From assembly GCA_937930275.1 (NCBI GenBank), contig CALGLM010000493.1, forward strand, positions 1-22,227: 22,227 bases of DNA. The letters are read 5' to 3'. The translations under genes and the position numbers were made by a program. Below, in pieces: positions 1-6,826 of the stretch. Below the pieces are notes generated by a model. It did not search any database. It was given only the letters and a program-made list of their open reading frames with translations, and was not told where the DNA came from. The stretch comes from an uncultured Ignavibacteria bacterium. GTDB lineage: Bacteria; Bacteroidota; Ignavibacteria; Ignavibacteriales; Melioribacteraceae. The number at the start of each line of letters is the position of its first letter. Positions within the stretch are counted from its first letter, which is position 1.

Positions 1-54
1 ATTCATGGTATATATTTGGTTGAAAGATTTGAATCTTCGGAAAAAGAAAAATGA
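1..54 (+). CDS. C-terminal fragment of an unidentified protein
   Basis: Frame 1 is open from the left edge and stops with TGA at 52-54. It gives only 17 residues, ending in a charged ESSEKEK tail. The stop overlaps the ATG of ruvX in an ATGA arrangement, the usual sign of translational coupling within an operon. The fragment is too short to name the family. It could be a chance open frame, but the exact ATGA junction argues that it is a real upstream gene. Confidence 0.55.
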   Translation: MHGIYLVERFESSEKEK

Positions 55-482
55 CTTTAGGAAATAAAAGGATATTAGGAATAGATTACGGTGATAGAAG
101 AATAGGCGTAGCAATAACAGATCCGTTGCGGATTTTTGTTTATCCATTAATAACAATTATTAATGATGAAAAAATGCTTGAAAATTTTTCGATATTGTTT
201 AGTGAATATGAAATTGAAAAAATTGTTCTCGGATATCCATATAAAGAAGACGGTAGCAAATGGCAAGTAACAGAAAATATTGAAAAATTTGCAGAATTGC
301 TAAAAAAACAATTTAATATTGAAATTGAATTTTATGATGAGAGGTATAGCAGCGAAATAGCTAAAGGGAGAGTGCTACAATCAACATCAAAACGGAGCAA
401 GAGAAGAGAAAAGGGGATAATTGATAAAAACGCAGCAGCAATTATATTGGAAGATTACTTAAAAGAAAGAAATATTATATAA
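51..482 (+). CDS. ruvX: RuvX/YqgF family putative pre-16S rRNA nuclease (Holliday-junction-resolvase fold)
   Basis: The 143-residue product has the normal length for RuvX/YqgF, an RNase H-like family implicated in 16S rRNA 5' maturation and essential in many bacteria. Visible motifs are GIDYGDRRIG at residues 10-19, carrying the first catalytic Asp (D12), the GYP segment near 61-63, DERYS at 96-100 and DKNAAA at 125-130 with the last acidic residue (D125). The ATG overlaps the stop of the preceding frame, and a purine-rich stretch (GGAAAAAGAAAA) lies just upstream. It is probably the last gene of an operon entering from the left, since a separate promoter follows. The family assignment is firm; the biochemical role is known from homologues. 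Confidence 0.93.
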   Translation: MTLGNKRILGIDYGDRRIGVAITDPLRIFVYPLITIINDEKMLENFSILFSEYEIEKIVLGYPYKEDGSKWQVTENIEKFAELLKKQFNIEIEFYDERYSSEIAKGRVLQSTSKRSKRREKGIIDKNAAAIILEDYLKERNII

Positions 483-507
483 AAAGCTAAATAATTAAAT
501 AATATAT

Positions 508-536
508 TTGACATTTTTAAAATATTCAATTATTTT
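508..536 (+). promoter_or_regulatory. Promoter for the two BMC shell genes
   Basis: A perfect TTGACA (-35, 508-513) is followed by a 17-base spacer and TATTTT (-10, 531-536). The same place also fits the Bacteroidota-type pattern, with TTTG at 507-510 and TATTTTAG at 531-538, one mismatch from TAnnTTTG. Transcription would start near 543, leaving a leader of about 29 bases before the ATG at 572. Called by eye. Confidence 0.6.
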
Positions 537-559
537 AGAAACGAAATAATCTAGAAAAT

Positions 560-564
560 GGGAG
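560..564 (+). promoter_or_regulatory. Ribosome binding site of the first BMC shell gene
   Basis: GGGAG lies 7 bases before the ATG at 572. It is one of the strongest Shine-Dalgarno sequences in the window and fits a highly expressed structural protein. Confidence 0.7.
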
Positions 565-571
565 CATATTT

Positions 572-856
572 ATGACATTAGATGCACTTGGAATGATTGA
601 AACCAAAGGTTTAGTCGGTGCAATTGAAGCTGCTGATGCAATGGTAAAAGCAGCAAAAGTTGAATTAATAGGAAAAGAGACAATAGGCGGTGGTTATGTA
701 ACCGTAATGGTACGCGGAGACGTTGGTGCTGTTAAAGCTGCTACTGATGCCGGTGCGGCTGCTGCACAAAGAGTTGGTGAATTAGTATCTGTTCACGTAA
801 TACCTCGTCCACATACCGATGTTGAATTAATTCTTCCTAAAAGACCTAAACAATAA
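572..856 (+). CDS. Bacterial microcompartment shell protein, single-domain hexamer type (BMC-H)
   Basis: The 94-residue product is a canonical single BMC domain (PduA/EutM/CcmK family). These proteins form cyclic hexamers that tile the protein shell of a microcompartment, with a central pore for metabolites. Visible hallmarks are the [15 protein letters not shown] segment (residues 10-24), the pore loop with three glycines (39-41) before YVTV, the [14 protein letters not shown] helix (48-61) and the HVIPRPH end of the fold. A strong Shine-Dalgarno and a consensus-like promoter precede it. Its stop TAA shares a base with the ATG of the next shell gene (TAATG), so the two are translationally coupled. 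No enzyme or pentameric vertex gene is in the window, so the cargo is unknown. Confidence 0.95.
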   Translation: MTLDALGMIETKGLVGAIEAADAMVKAAKVELIGKETIGGGYVTVMVRGDVGAVKAATDAGAAAAQRVGELVSVHVIPRPHTDVELILPKRPKQ

Positions 857-1911
857 TGCAATTAGCTTTAGGATTAATTGAGACAAAAGGCTTAATAGGT
901 GCAATAGAGGCTGCCGATGCTATGCTAAAGGCAGCCAATGTTACCTTAGCTAAAAAAGAAAAGATTACTGCCGCAATGGTTACGGTTGAAGTTATCGGAG
1001 AAGTTGCAGCCGTTCGCGCTGCTGTTGATGCAGGTGCCGAGGCTGCCAAACGAGTCGGAGAACTAATTGCAGTACATGTTATCCCAAGACCGGATGACCA
1101 ATTAGAACCTTTTATTACTGCTCAGCCGGAAAAGGTTGATAGTCCTAAAAAACAAAGAAGAAGAAAGGATATTGGTATTGAGTCTTTATTTGATATGGAA
1201 AATGAAGATATTGTTGAAGAGGAAGAACTAATTTCTTTTGATGAAGATTCAGCCGGCGACGAGAAAGAACATTCTGATACATCCGATAACATAGTGTTAG
1301 AAGCAGTTGAAGATAAAATTTCTGATTCGCAAGAAATAAAAGAAACTTCAGACGTAATTGTTGTTTCTGATGACGAAGAAGCGTTAGACGAAATGCCTCA
1401 ACAAATTACCAAAGATATTTCTGAAGTTGTTGAAGAAAATGAATCTTTTGAAAGTACAATTGATACTGAAATTATTGATTCTGAATTATCGGTTGAAGAA
1501 GAAGTTACCGGTTACAAAACCGATTCTTTGGGTGAAGATTTAGTTGAAGAAAAAATAGAACCTATAGTTGAAACTTTACCAGAGTCAGATAATTTTCCGA
1601 TTGATACTGCAATAGCTAAAGACGAAATAATTGCCGAGATTACTGATAACGAAAATAAAGTAGAAGAAGGATCGGAAAATATTAGTAATTCTACTGCCGA
1701 AAACAACGAGATTGATTCTTTTATAAGTAGCTTGGTATTAAATGATTCCGATATTAAGTTATTAAATGAAGATTATTCATCCGAAAACGTACATAGGCTT
1801 AGAGATCGTGCACGTAAGCTTTCGGATTTCCCGATAAAGGGGCGTAAATTGGCAAGTGCAGGACGTTCGATACTATTATACTGTTTCGACCTTTTGAAAA
1901 AAAAATTATAG
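856..1911 (+). CDS. BMC-domain shell protein with long acidic tail and basic C-terminal segment
   Basis: The 351-residue protein starts with a full BMC domain (residues 1 to about 82). By my hand alignment this matches 53 of 76 aligned residues of the preceding shell protein, so the pair looks like a tandem duplication. The pore loop differs: the three glycines are replaced by TAA at 38-40 followed by M41. After HVIPRPDD comes a basic patch (KKQRRRK, 98-104). Residues 113-300 hold 65 Asp/Glu against about 8 Lys/Arg and are probably disordered. Residues 313-351 switch to strongly basic (12 Lys/Arg, 3 acidic) and end in a helix-like [11 protein letters not shown] plus three lysines. Ordinary BMC-H proteins are about 90-110 residues. 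The tail function is unknown; tethering, cargo capture or positioning are possibilities. The ATG is fixed by the TAATG junction. The shell assignment is certain only for the N-terminal domain. Confidence 0.9.
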   Translation: MQLALGLIETKGLIGAIEAADAMLKAANVTLAKKEKITAAMVTVEVIGEVAAVRAAVDAGAEAAKRVGELIAVHVIPRPDDQLEPFITAQPEKVDSPKKQRRRKDIGIESLFDMENEDIVEEEELISFDEDSAGDEKEHSDTSDNIVLEAVEDKISDSQEIKETSDVIVVSDDEEALDEMPQQITKDISEVVEENESFESTIDTEIIDSELSVEEEVTGYKTDSLGEDLVEEKIEPIVETLPESDNFPIDTAIAKDEIIAEITDNENKVEEGSENISNSTAENNEIDSFISSLVLNDSDIKLLNEDYSSENVHRLRDRARKLSDFPIKGRKLASAGRSILLYCFDLLKKKL

Positions 1912-2011
1912 ATTGATTTTAATATTACATTTATTATTTAATTATTTACTATAATAATATAGTTGAATACAATATAAAATATTTGTAATTTTCAAATCAA
2001 TCTTTTTTTTT
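1910..2011 (+). terminator. Long-range inverted repeat followed by a T-run, possible terminator after the BMC genes
   Basis: AGATTGATTT (1910-1919, starting inside the BMC stop codon) is perfectly complementary to AAATCAATCT (1994-2003). Nine T residues (2003-2011) follow directly. The 74-base loop is almost pure A/T and can form smaller hairpins, for example ATTTG/CAAAT at 1981-1997. A stem plus U-tract suggests intrinsic termination, but the loop is much longer than usual and the T-run ends only three bases before the ybbR ATG. I see no convincing promoter for ybbR in this gap, so attenuation or partial read-through is possible. Confidence 0.35.
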
Positions 2012-2014
2012 ATT

Positions 2015-2926
2015 ATGAAAAATAAAGTAATCACAATAATCTTAATCGGTGTTTTTTCTATCATTCTTTGGGGTGCTATTTCATTGAATGAAGAATATTT
2101 TACCGGCATAAAAATGCCTGTAAAATTTTTATATTCTGCCGATAGTAATGCTGTTAGTAACGTTAGTGTTGAAGAAGTTACATTAAATATAAAAGGGCAA
2201 GGCTGGCAGCTTGCAAAATTAGTCTTTTCGGATGATTTATCGTTTTCGATAAAAACGCACAATAGATTTGGGAAACAAGAAGTTTCATTAAAATCCGAGT
2301 TAGATAATAATAGTTGGTTTTCAACAAATCTTCAGATTACCGAAATTATACCGGACAAAATTTCTTTTTTTGTTGAGCATGCTGCATTTAAAAAAGTTAA
2401 AATTGTACCAAATCTAAAATTATCCTTTTCGGAAGGATACATCCAAACAGATAGTTTAAGACTTTCAAAAGATTCGGTTACTATTTACGGACCTGCAAGC
2501 GAACTTGGCAAAATAAAACAAGTTAATACCAAATATTATGAATTTACAAATTTAGATAAAAAAATTAGAGAAAGAGTAGAATTAGAACCCCATAAGTTAT
2601 TTGGTTACAAATTTAATAGTATATTTGTTACAATTGATGCACAAAAAATGGTTGATAAAACATTTGAAAGTGTTGTTATCGAACCTATTGAAGTACCGGA
2701 AACATATAACCTGCAGTTAATACCTCATCAAATTAATATTAAACTTAGAGGAGGTTTAAGTGAATTAGGTAAAATGTCAAGCGAAGAGATTAAACTTTTT
2801 GTAAAATTTAATAGCGCTTTTTATGATACATTAGGCTATTTAGTACCGGAAGTAAAACTGCCCCCGTTTACACAGGTTATTGAAATGGAACCACAGAAAA
2901 TTGAATATATAATAAAACAACGGTAA
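2015..2926 (+). CDS. YbbR-like domain-containing membrane-anchored protein
   Basis: The 303-residue protein has one N-terminal membrane segment (about residues 4-24), then an extracytoplasmic part rich in beta strands. It follows the pattern of YbbR-like proteins of the Bacteroidota/Chlorobiota group: LWGAISLNEEY followed by a KMPVKF strand, a conserved GxGWQLAKL element near 62-70, and repeated P-x-x-I/V strand ends. In Firmicutes the related CdaR regulates the diadenylate cyclase CdaA, but no cdaA is in the window, so the role here is not established. The ATG has no Shine-Dalgarno; a T-run precedes it. It is the only start that keeps the anchor intact. tmk begins two bases after the stop, so they are probably co-transcribed. 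Confidence 0.75.
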   Translation: MKNKVITIILIGVFSIILWGAISLNEEYFTGIKMPVKFLYSADSNAVSNVSVEEVTLNIKGQGWQLAKLVFSDDLSFSIKTHNRFGKQEVSLKSELDNNSWFSTNLQITEIIPDKISFFVEHAAFKKVKIVPNLKLSFSEGYIQTDSLRLSKDSVTIYGPASELGKIKQVNTKYYEFTNLDKKIRERVELEPHKLFGYKFNSIFVTIDAQKMVDKTFESVVIEPIEVPETYNLQLIPHQINIKLRGGLSELGKMSSEEIKLFVKFNSAFYDTLGYLVPEVKLPPFTQVIEMEPQKIEYIIKQR

Positions 2927-2928
2927 AC

Positions 2929-3567
2929 ATGTTTATAACATTTGAAGGTCTTGATTTTTGCGGTAAAAGCACACAAGTTAAATTACTGATTAAGTATCTT
3001 GAAAAAGAAGGAAACAAAATAGTATTACTTAGGGAACCAGGCGGGACATTGATTTCCGAAAAAATACGTGAGATTTTATTAGACAAAAAAAACCTTGAAA
3101 TGTGTACCGAAACCGAGTTGTTATTATTTTATGCAAGTCGCGCTCAATTAATTAACGAAAAAATATTACCGGAACTTAAGCGAGGAAATATTGTAATAAG
3201 TGATAGGTTCTTTGATTCAAGTACTGCTTACCAGGGATACGGAAGAGGATTATCTGTTAGTTTTATTAATGAACTTAATAAATTTGTTGTGGGTAAATCA
3301 ATTCCGGATATAACGTTTTTCCTTGATATTTCTATTGATGAGATTGAAAAAAGAAAACTATTATTTAATAAAGAAAGTTTTGATAGAATAGAAAGTTCTG
3401 TAATAGATTTTTGGCATAAAGTACGAGAAGGGTATTTAACTATTGCAAAAAATGAAAAACGTTTTTGTATTATAGACGCTTCCCAATCAATCGAAGATAT
3501 CCATAAAGAAATTTTATCCAAAATTATTACTTTACAAATAGAGGCATCTAATGAAAAAGATAAATAA
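2929..3567 (+). CDS. tmk: Thymidylate kinase
   Basis: The 212-residue product matches thymidylate kinase, which phosphorylates dTMP to dTDP in the cytoplasm for DNA synthesis. Key elements are the P-loop GLDFCGKST (residues 7-15), with F-C in place of the more common G-A/S-G, the REPGGT motif (35-40) that contacts substrate, and the SDRFFDSSTAYQGYGRG segment (from 91) with the DR pair and thymidine-binding Tyr/Gln. An Arg/Lys-rich LID region follows around 140-155. The start lies two bases after the ybbR stop, and the end overlaps the next gene by 17 bases. Length and motifs are normal, so the assignment is firm. Confidence 0.95.
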   Translation: MFITFEGLDFCGKSTQVKLLIKYLEKEGNKIVLLREPGGTLISEKIREILLDKKNLEMCTETELLLFYASRAQLINEKILPELKRGNIVISDRFFDSSTAYQGYGRGLSVSFINELNKFVVGKSIPDITFFLDISIDEIEKRKLLFNKESFDRIESSVIDFWHKVREGYLTIAKNEKRFCIIDASQSIEDIHKEILSKIITLQIEASNEKDK

Positions 3568-5173
3568 AAAATTCTTTATAATTCCGTTAGTATTTATTCT
3601 TTTTACCGGTTTTTTTAGAGCTGATGACGAGTTTTACTTTAAGTTATCAAAAAGTATAGATTTATTTGGTGAAGTATATAAATACATAGCAACATCTTAT
3701 GTGGATGAAATTGATCCTGAAGAACTAATGAGTGACGGTTTAGACGGTATGTTATCCGGATTAGACCCATATACGGTATTTATAGAACAAGACGAAAAAG
3801 GTGAAATTGACTTAATTACTAAAGGTAAATATGGCGGAATTGGTGCTACTATAGGAATTAAAAACGATAAAATTACGATAATAGAATTATTAGAAGGTTA
3901 TTCTGCTCAAAGACAAGGTTTGCATATCGGTGACGTTATCACTAAAATTAATGATGAAGAAATAAACAAAGATAATTATAACAGAATGAGCAAACAAATT
4001 AAAGGGGATCCGGGGAGTGTAATAAAATTAACAATTAACAGAGAAGGTGTTGAAGGGGAATTAAATTATTCTTTGGTAAGGGAAGAAATTGAAATTAAAA
4101 ATGTCACTTATTCCGGGTTAATTGGACCAAAAAATGATATTGGGTATATTAAACTAACCGGATTTTCAATGAGTGCGGGTGATGAAGTTAAAAAAGCTAT
4201 ATCGGAAATGAAAAATAAAACAAAATTATCCGGTATGATTTTAGATTTACGCGGAAATCCGGGCGGATTATTGGAAGCTGCTATTGATGTTAGCGAAAAA
4301 TTTTTGAAAAAAGGGGACTTAGTTGTTTCGGTAAAGGGGAGAGATTCTCTTAATGATAAAGCTTATTATAGCAAAGAAGAACCGGTTGCCGGCGATGTTA
4401 AATTGATTGTTCTGGTAGATAATTATTCTGCAAGTGCAAGCGAAATAGTTGCAGGCGCAATTCAAGATCATGATAGGGGCGTTATTTTAGGTACTCAATC
4501 GTTTGGGAAAGGGTTAGTTCAAACGATTTTGCCTTTACCATATAATACTTCGGTAAAGGTTACTACAGCAAGATATTTTACGCCAAGCGGAAGATGTATT
4601 CAAAAGATAGATTATAGCCGCGATATTAAAAAGAAGAATAAGAGTGTTGAATTTAAAACAGATAATAAACGTAAAGTATTTTCTGCCGGGGGAATAAAGC
4701 CTGATACTACTGTGGAAAGAGACGATAATTCAAAATTGCTAAAAGATTTAATGGCGCAAGGAGTTTTCTTTAATTTCGCAAACTACTCGTATAATACCGA
4801 AAAAATAAATAAATTTAACGATGATAAAGAATTATTTAATTCATTTATTGAATACTTAAAAAAAGAAAAAGTTGATTATAAAAGCGAAATAGAATCTACA
4901 TTAAAGGAATTAAAAAAATCATTGACTGAAGAAAATTCAAATGATGAATTTAAGACTAAGCTTAATGAGTTAATTTTACAATCTGAAAATCTTAAAAAAA
5001 TTGAATTAAATAAAAATATGAATCAGATTGTTGCTAAAATAAATGAAGAATTTGCTTTAAGAACAAAAGGAAAAGACGCAAGGATTGAGGAATCAATTAA
5101 ATTTGATAAGCAAATTGAAGTATCTATTGATATAATTTATAAAAATAGTGTATTTAATAACTTATTGAAGTAA
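3551..5173 (+). CDS. C-terminal processing protease, S41 family with PDZ domain (CtpA-like)
   Basis: The 540-residue protein begins with a signal sequence (about residues 1-22), so it acts in the periplasm or at the envelope. A PDZ domain lies at about 85-170 and the S41 serine-protease core at about 190-350. The catalytic Ser is S295 within SASASE, and the Lys is K320 in SFGKG, 25 residues later, the spacing known for CtpA/Prc. Gln324 is the likely third residue. LDLRGNPGG (231-239) is the usual core motif. The last ~140 residues are charged and mostly helical. The ATG overlaps the end of tmk but has GAGG 6 bases upstream and gives a good signal peptide. Such proteases trim or degrade envelope proteins from their C-termini; the target here is unknown. 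Confidence 0.93.
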   Translation: MKKINKKFFIIPLVFILFTGFFRADDEFYFKLSKSIDLFGEVYKYIATSYVDEIDPEELMSDGLDGMLSGLDPYTVFIEQDEKGEIDLITKGKYGGIGATIGIKNDKITIIELLEGYSAQRQGLHIGDVITKINDEEINKDNYNRMSKQIKGDPGSVIKLTINREGVEGELNYSLVREEIEIKNVTYSGLIGPKNDIGYIKLTGFSMSAGDEVKKAISEMKNKTKLSGMILDLRGNPGGLLEAAIDVSEKFLKKGDLVVSVKGRDSLNDKAYYSKEEPVAGDVKLIVLVDNYSASASEIVAGAIQDHDRGVILGTQSFGKGLVQTILPLPYNTSVKVTTARYFTPSGRCIQKIDYSRDIKKKNKSVEFKTDNKRKVFSAGGIKPDTTVERDDNSKLLKDLMAQGVFFNFANYSYNTEKINKFNDDKELFNSFIEYLKKEKVDYKSEIESTLKELKKSLTEENSNDEFKTKLNELILQSENLKKIELNKNMNQIVAKINEEFALRTKGKDARIEESIKFDKQIEVSIDIIYKNSVFNNLLK

Positions 5174-5180
5174 AAAAAAG

Positions 5181-5208
5181 TTGTTAAGTATAATTATTTG
5201 TTTATTTT
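5181..5208 (+). promoter_or_regulatory. Possible promoter for the zinc-ribbon gene
   Basis: TTGTTA (5181-5186), a 16-base spacer and TATTTT (5203-5208) resemble the promoter of the BMC genes; both continue as TATTTTAG. The predicted start of transcription falls near 5215, within the palindrome described in the next entry. Called by eye only. Confidence 0.4.
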
Positions 5209-5222
5209 AGTGTAACTAAAAT
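5204..5222. repeat. Perfect 8-bp inverted repeat with 3-base spacer
   Basis: ATTTTAGT and ACTAAAAT are exact reverse complements separated by GTA. No T-run follows, so it is not an obvious terminator. It overlaps the putative -10 box and transcription start, where an operator could sit. AT-rich DNA yields such palindromes by chance fairly often. Confidence 0.4.
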
Positions 5223-5231
5223 TTAGCTGAT

Positions 5232-5522
5232 ATGAAAGATTTAAAAATAATTTATTCTATTAATCCTGTTTTTAAAAAGTGTCCTGAGTGCGGAGCTCCC
5301 GGTTCATTACATCGTTCACGAGCTCGTACTATTTTTGAGCAAATGTTAAAAAAAGTAAGTTTTTATAATATCTATCGTTGTAAAAATTGTGGTTGGAGAG
5401 GGTATTTATCAACTTTAACTATCACAAAAAATTCAGTTAGAAATTTATTTATTTATATTTTCCTCATACTTGGTTCAGCGTTTATTATCCGTTTTGTGCT
5501 TACAAAGTTTTTGTTAAAATAA
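5232..5522 (+). CDS. Small zinc-ribbon membrane protein of unknown function
   Basis: The 96-residue protein has two Cys pairs, CPEC (C17, C20) and CKNC (C50, C53), the pattern of a treble-clef or zinc-ribbon fold. After them come GWRG and then one membrane-spanning segment at about 72-93. The likely picture is a cytoplasmic zinc ribbon anchored to the inner membrane by a C-terminal helix. I do not recognise a named family. No strong Shine-Dalgarno precedes the ATG; a possible promoter and palindrome lie upstream. The MgtC-like gene starts 23 bases downstream with its own ribosome binding site, so the two may form an operon. The pairs of Cys and the downstream operon make a real gene likely. 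Confidence 0.75.
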   Translation: MKDLKIIYSINPVFKKCPECGAPGSLHRSRARTIFEQMLKKVSFYNIYRCKNCGWRGYLSTLTITKNSVRNLFIYIFLILGSAFIIRFVLTKFLLK

Positions 5523-5545
5523 CTTAATAACATTTTAGGTGGCTT

Positions 5546-6826
5546 ATGGAAACAATATTCCAGGGTCAAATGAACGAAGGAATACCGCTATTATGGCAAA
5601 AAATTTTTATTGCTTTAATGATCGGTTTGTTAATAGGTGTTGAACGCGAAAGGGCAAAATCACCCGGTGAACACTATTTTGCAGGCATTAGAACTTTCCC
5701 TCTAATTTCCATGCTTGGTTTTGTTTGTGCATTAATCTCTTCATTTACTACAATATATTTCTTTATAACAGGCTTTGTTTTATTTGGTATATTAGTTGCT
5801 ATTGAGTATTATGTTACTGCCCAAAAAGGTGAGCTGGGCGGTACTACAGAATTAACTTTATTGTTAGTTTATGTACTCGGAGGAATGGTATTTTGGGAAT
5901 ATTTTTTGCTCTCAACGGCAATTAGTGTTGTTATAACCATGTTTTTAAGTCTAAAAACTAAATTTAGGGCTTTTGCAGGCATGGTTTCCGAAGAAGATAT
6001 TCTTGCAACTCTTAAATTTCTAATTATTACTGTTATCGTTTTACCAATTTTACCAAATAAAACAGTTGATCCGTTTGGTATTATTAACCCTCTAAAAATA
6101 TGGTATTTTGTTATTTTAATTTCAGGAATAAGTTTTGTAGGGTATGTTTTATTTAAAATAATCGGTTCAAAAAAGGGGATAATAGTATTATCATTATTAG
6201 GCGGATTAGCTTCCAGTACTGCGGTTACATTATCATTTTCGCAAAGAAGTAAAGAAAATCATACGTATTGTTCGGATTTTGGAAGCGGGATACTTCTTGC
6301 TACATCAATAATGTATCCAAGAGTTTTATTTATTGTGTTTTTATTAAACCCTGTTTTAAGCTTAAAACTTTTATTACCGTTTATTATACTTTCAATAATC
6401 GTATTGTATTTTAGCTTCAGTTATAAAAAGAGAAATTCAATAGCAAAAGAAGGAGACCTCGAATTATCCAATCCTTTTAAGTTGTTTTTTGCTATTAAAT
6501 TTGGAATAGTTTTAATGGTATTACTTTTTATATCAGGTATTTTTAATAAATTTTTGGGGTACGGAGGTGTGTTTTTAGCGGCTTTTATAGGCGGATTTGC
6601 GAGTTTAGATGCTGCAATTCTTTCGGTTGTTAATGTGGGAAATATAAATGTAAACAATAATATTCTTTCTGCTGCTATATTAATGGCAATATCGGCAAAT
6701 ACTATATTTAAGATGGGTGCTATTTATTTTAGTGCAGATAAAGAATTGCGTAAGTTTACATTTACTCCATTCATTCTTGTAAATATAATTATCTTTTTGT
6801 TCTGCGGTTATTATATTTTTTTATAA
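5546..6826 (+). CDS. MgtC/SapB family membrane protein with DUF4010 domain
   Basis: The 426-residue protein is very hydrophobic with roughly a dozen membrane segments. Its N-terminal part carries the MgtC/SapB signature: GLLIGVERER (27-36) followed by AGIRTFPLI from 46. The rest matches the DUF4010-type extension, with LGGLASSTAVTLSFSQRS in the middle and a GGFASLDAAILSV element near the C-terminus. MgtC proteins are linked to growth at low magnesium and to virulence in Salmonella, but the function of long DUF4010 proteins is not established. AGGTGG lies 3 bases before the ATG. The last 38 bases overlap the 3' end of the convergent nuclease gene. Confidence 0.88.
   Translation: METIFQGQMNEGIPLLWQKIFIALMIGLLIGVERERAKSPGEHYFAGIRTFPLISMLGFVCALISSFTTIYFFITGFVLFGILVAIEYYVTAQKGELGGTTELTLLLVYVLGGMVFWEYFLLSTAISVVITMFLSLKTKFRAFAGMVSEEDILATLKFLIITVIVLPILPNKTVDPFGIINPLKIWYFVILISGISFVGYVLFKIIGSKKGIIVLSLLGGLASSTAVTLSFSQRSKENHTYCSDFGSGILLATSIMYPRVLFIVFLLNPVLSLKLLLPFIILSIIVLYFSFSYKKRNSIAKEGDLELSNPFKLFFAIKFGIVLMVLLFISGIFNKFLGYGGVFLAAFIGGFASLDAAILSVVNVGNINVNNNILSAAILMAISANTIFKMGAIYFSADKELRKFTFTPFILVNIIIFLFCGYYIFL

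Noticed and set aside
483..571. Possible riboswitch or small RNA in the gap before the BMC genes
   Set aside because: The 89-base gap is accounted for by a promoter and a short leader; I see no stable structured element or conserved aptamer-like segment.
846..1049. Minus-strand open frame opposite the junction of the two BMC genes
   Set aside because: It is the Ala-rich shadow of the GCN-rich BMC coding frames and has no ribosome binding site or recognisable motif.
1942..2262. Minus-strand open frame across the gap before ybbR
   Set aside because: It runs through the AT-rich gap and the N-terminal membrane segment of ybbR, has no ribosome binding site and no recognisable domain.
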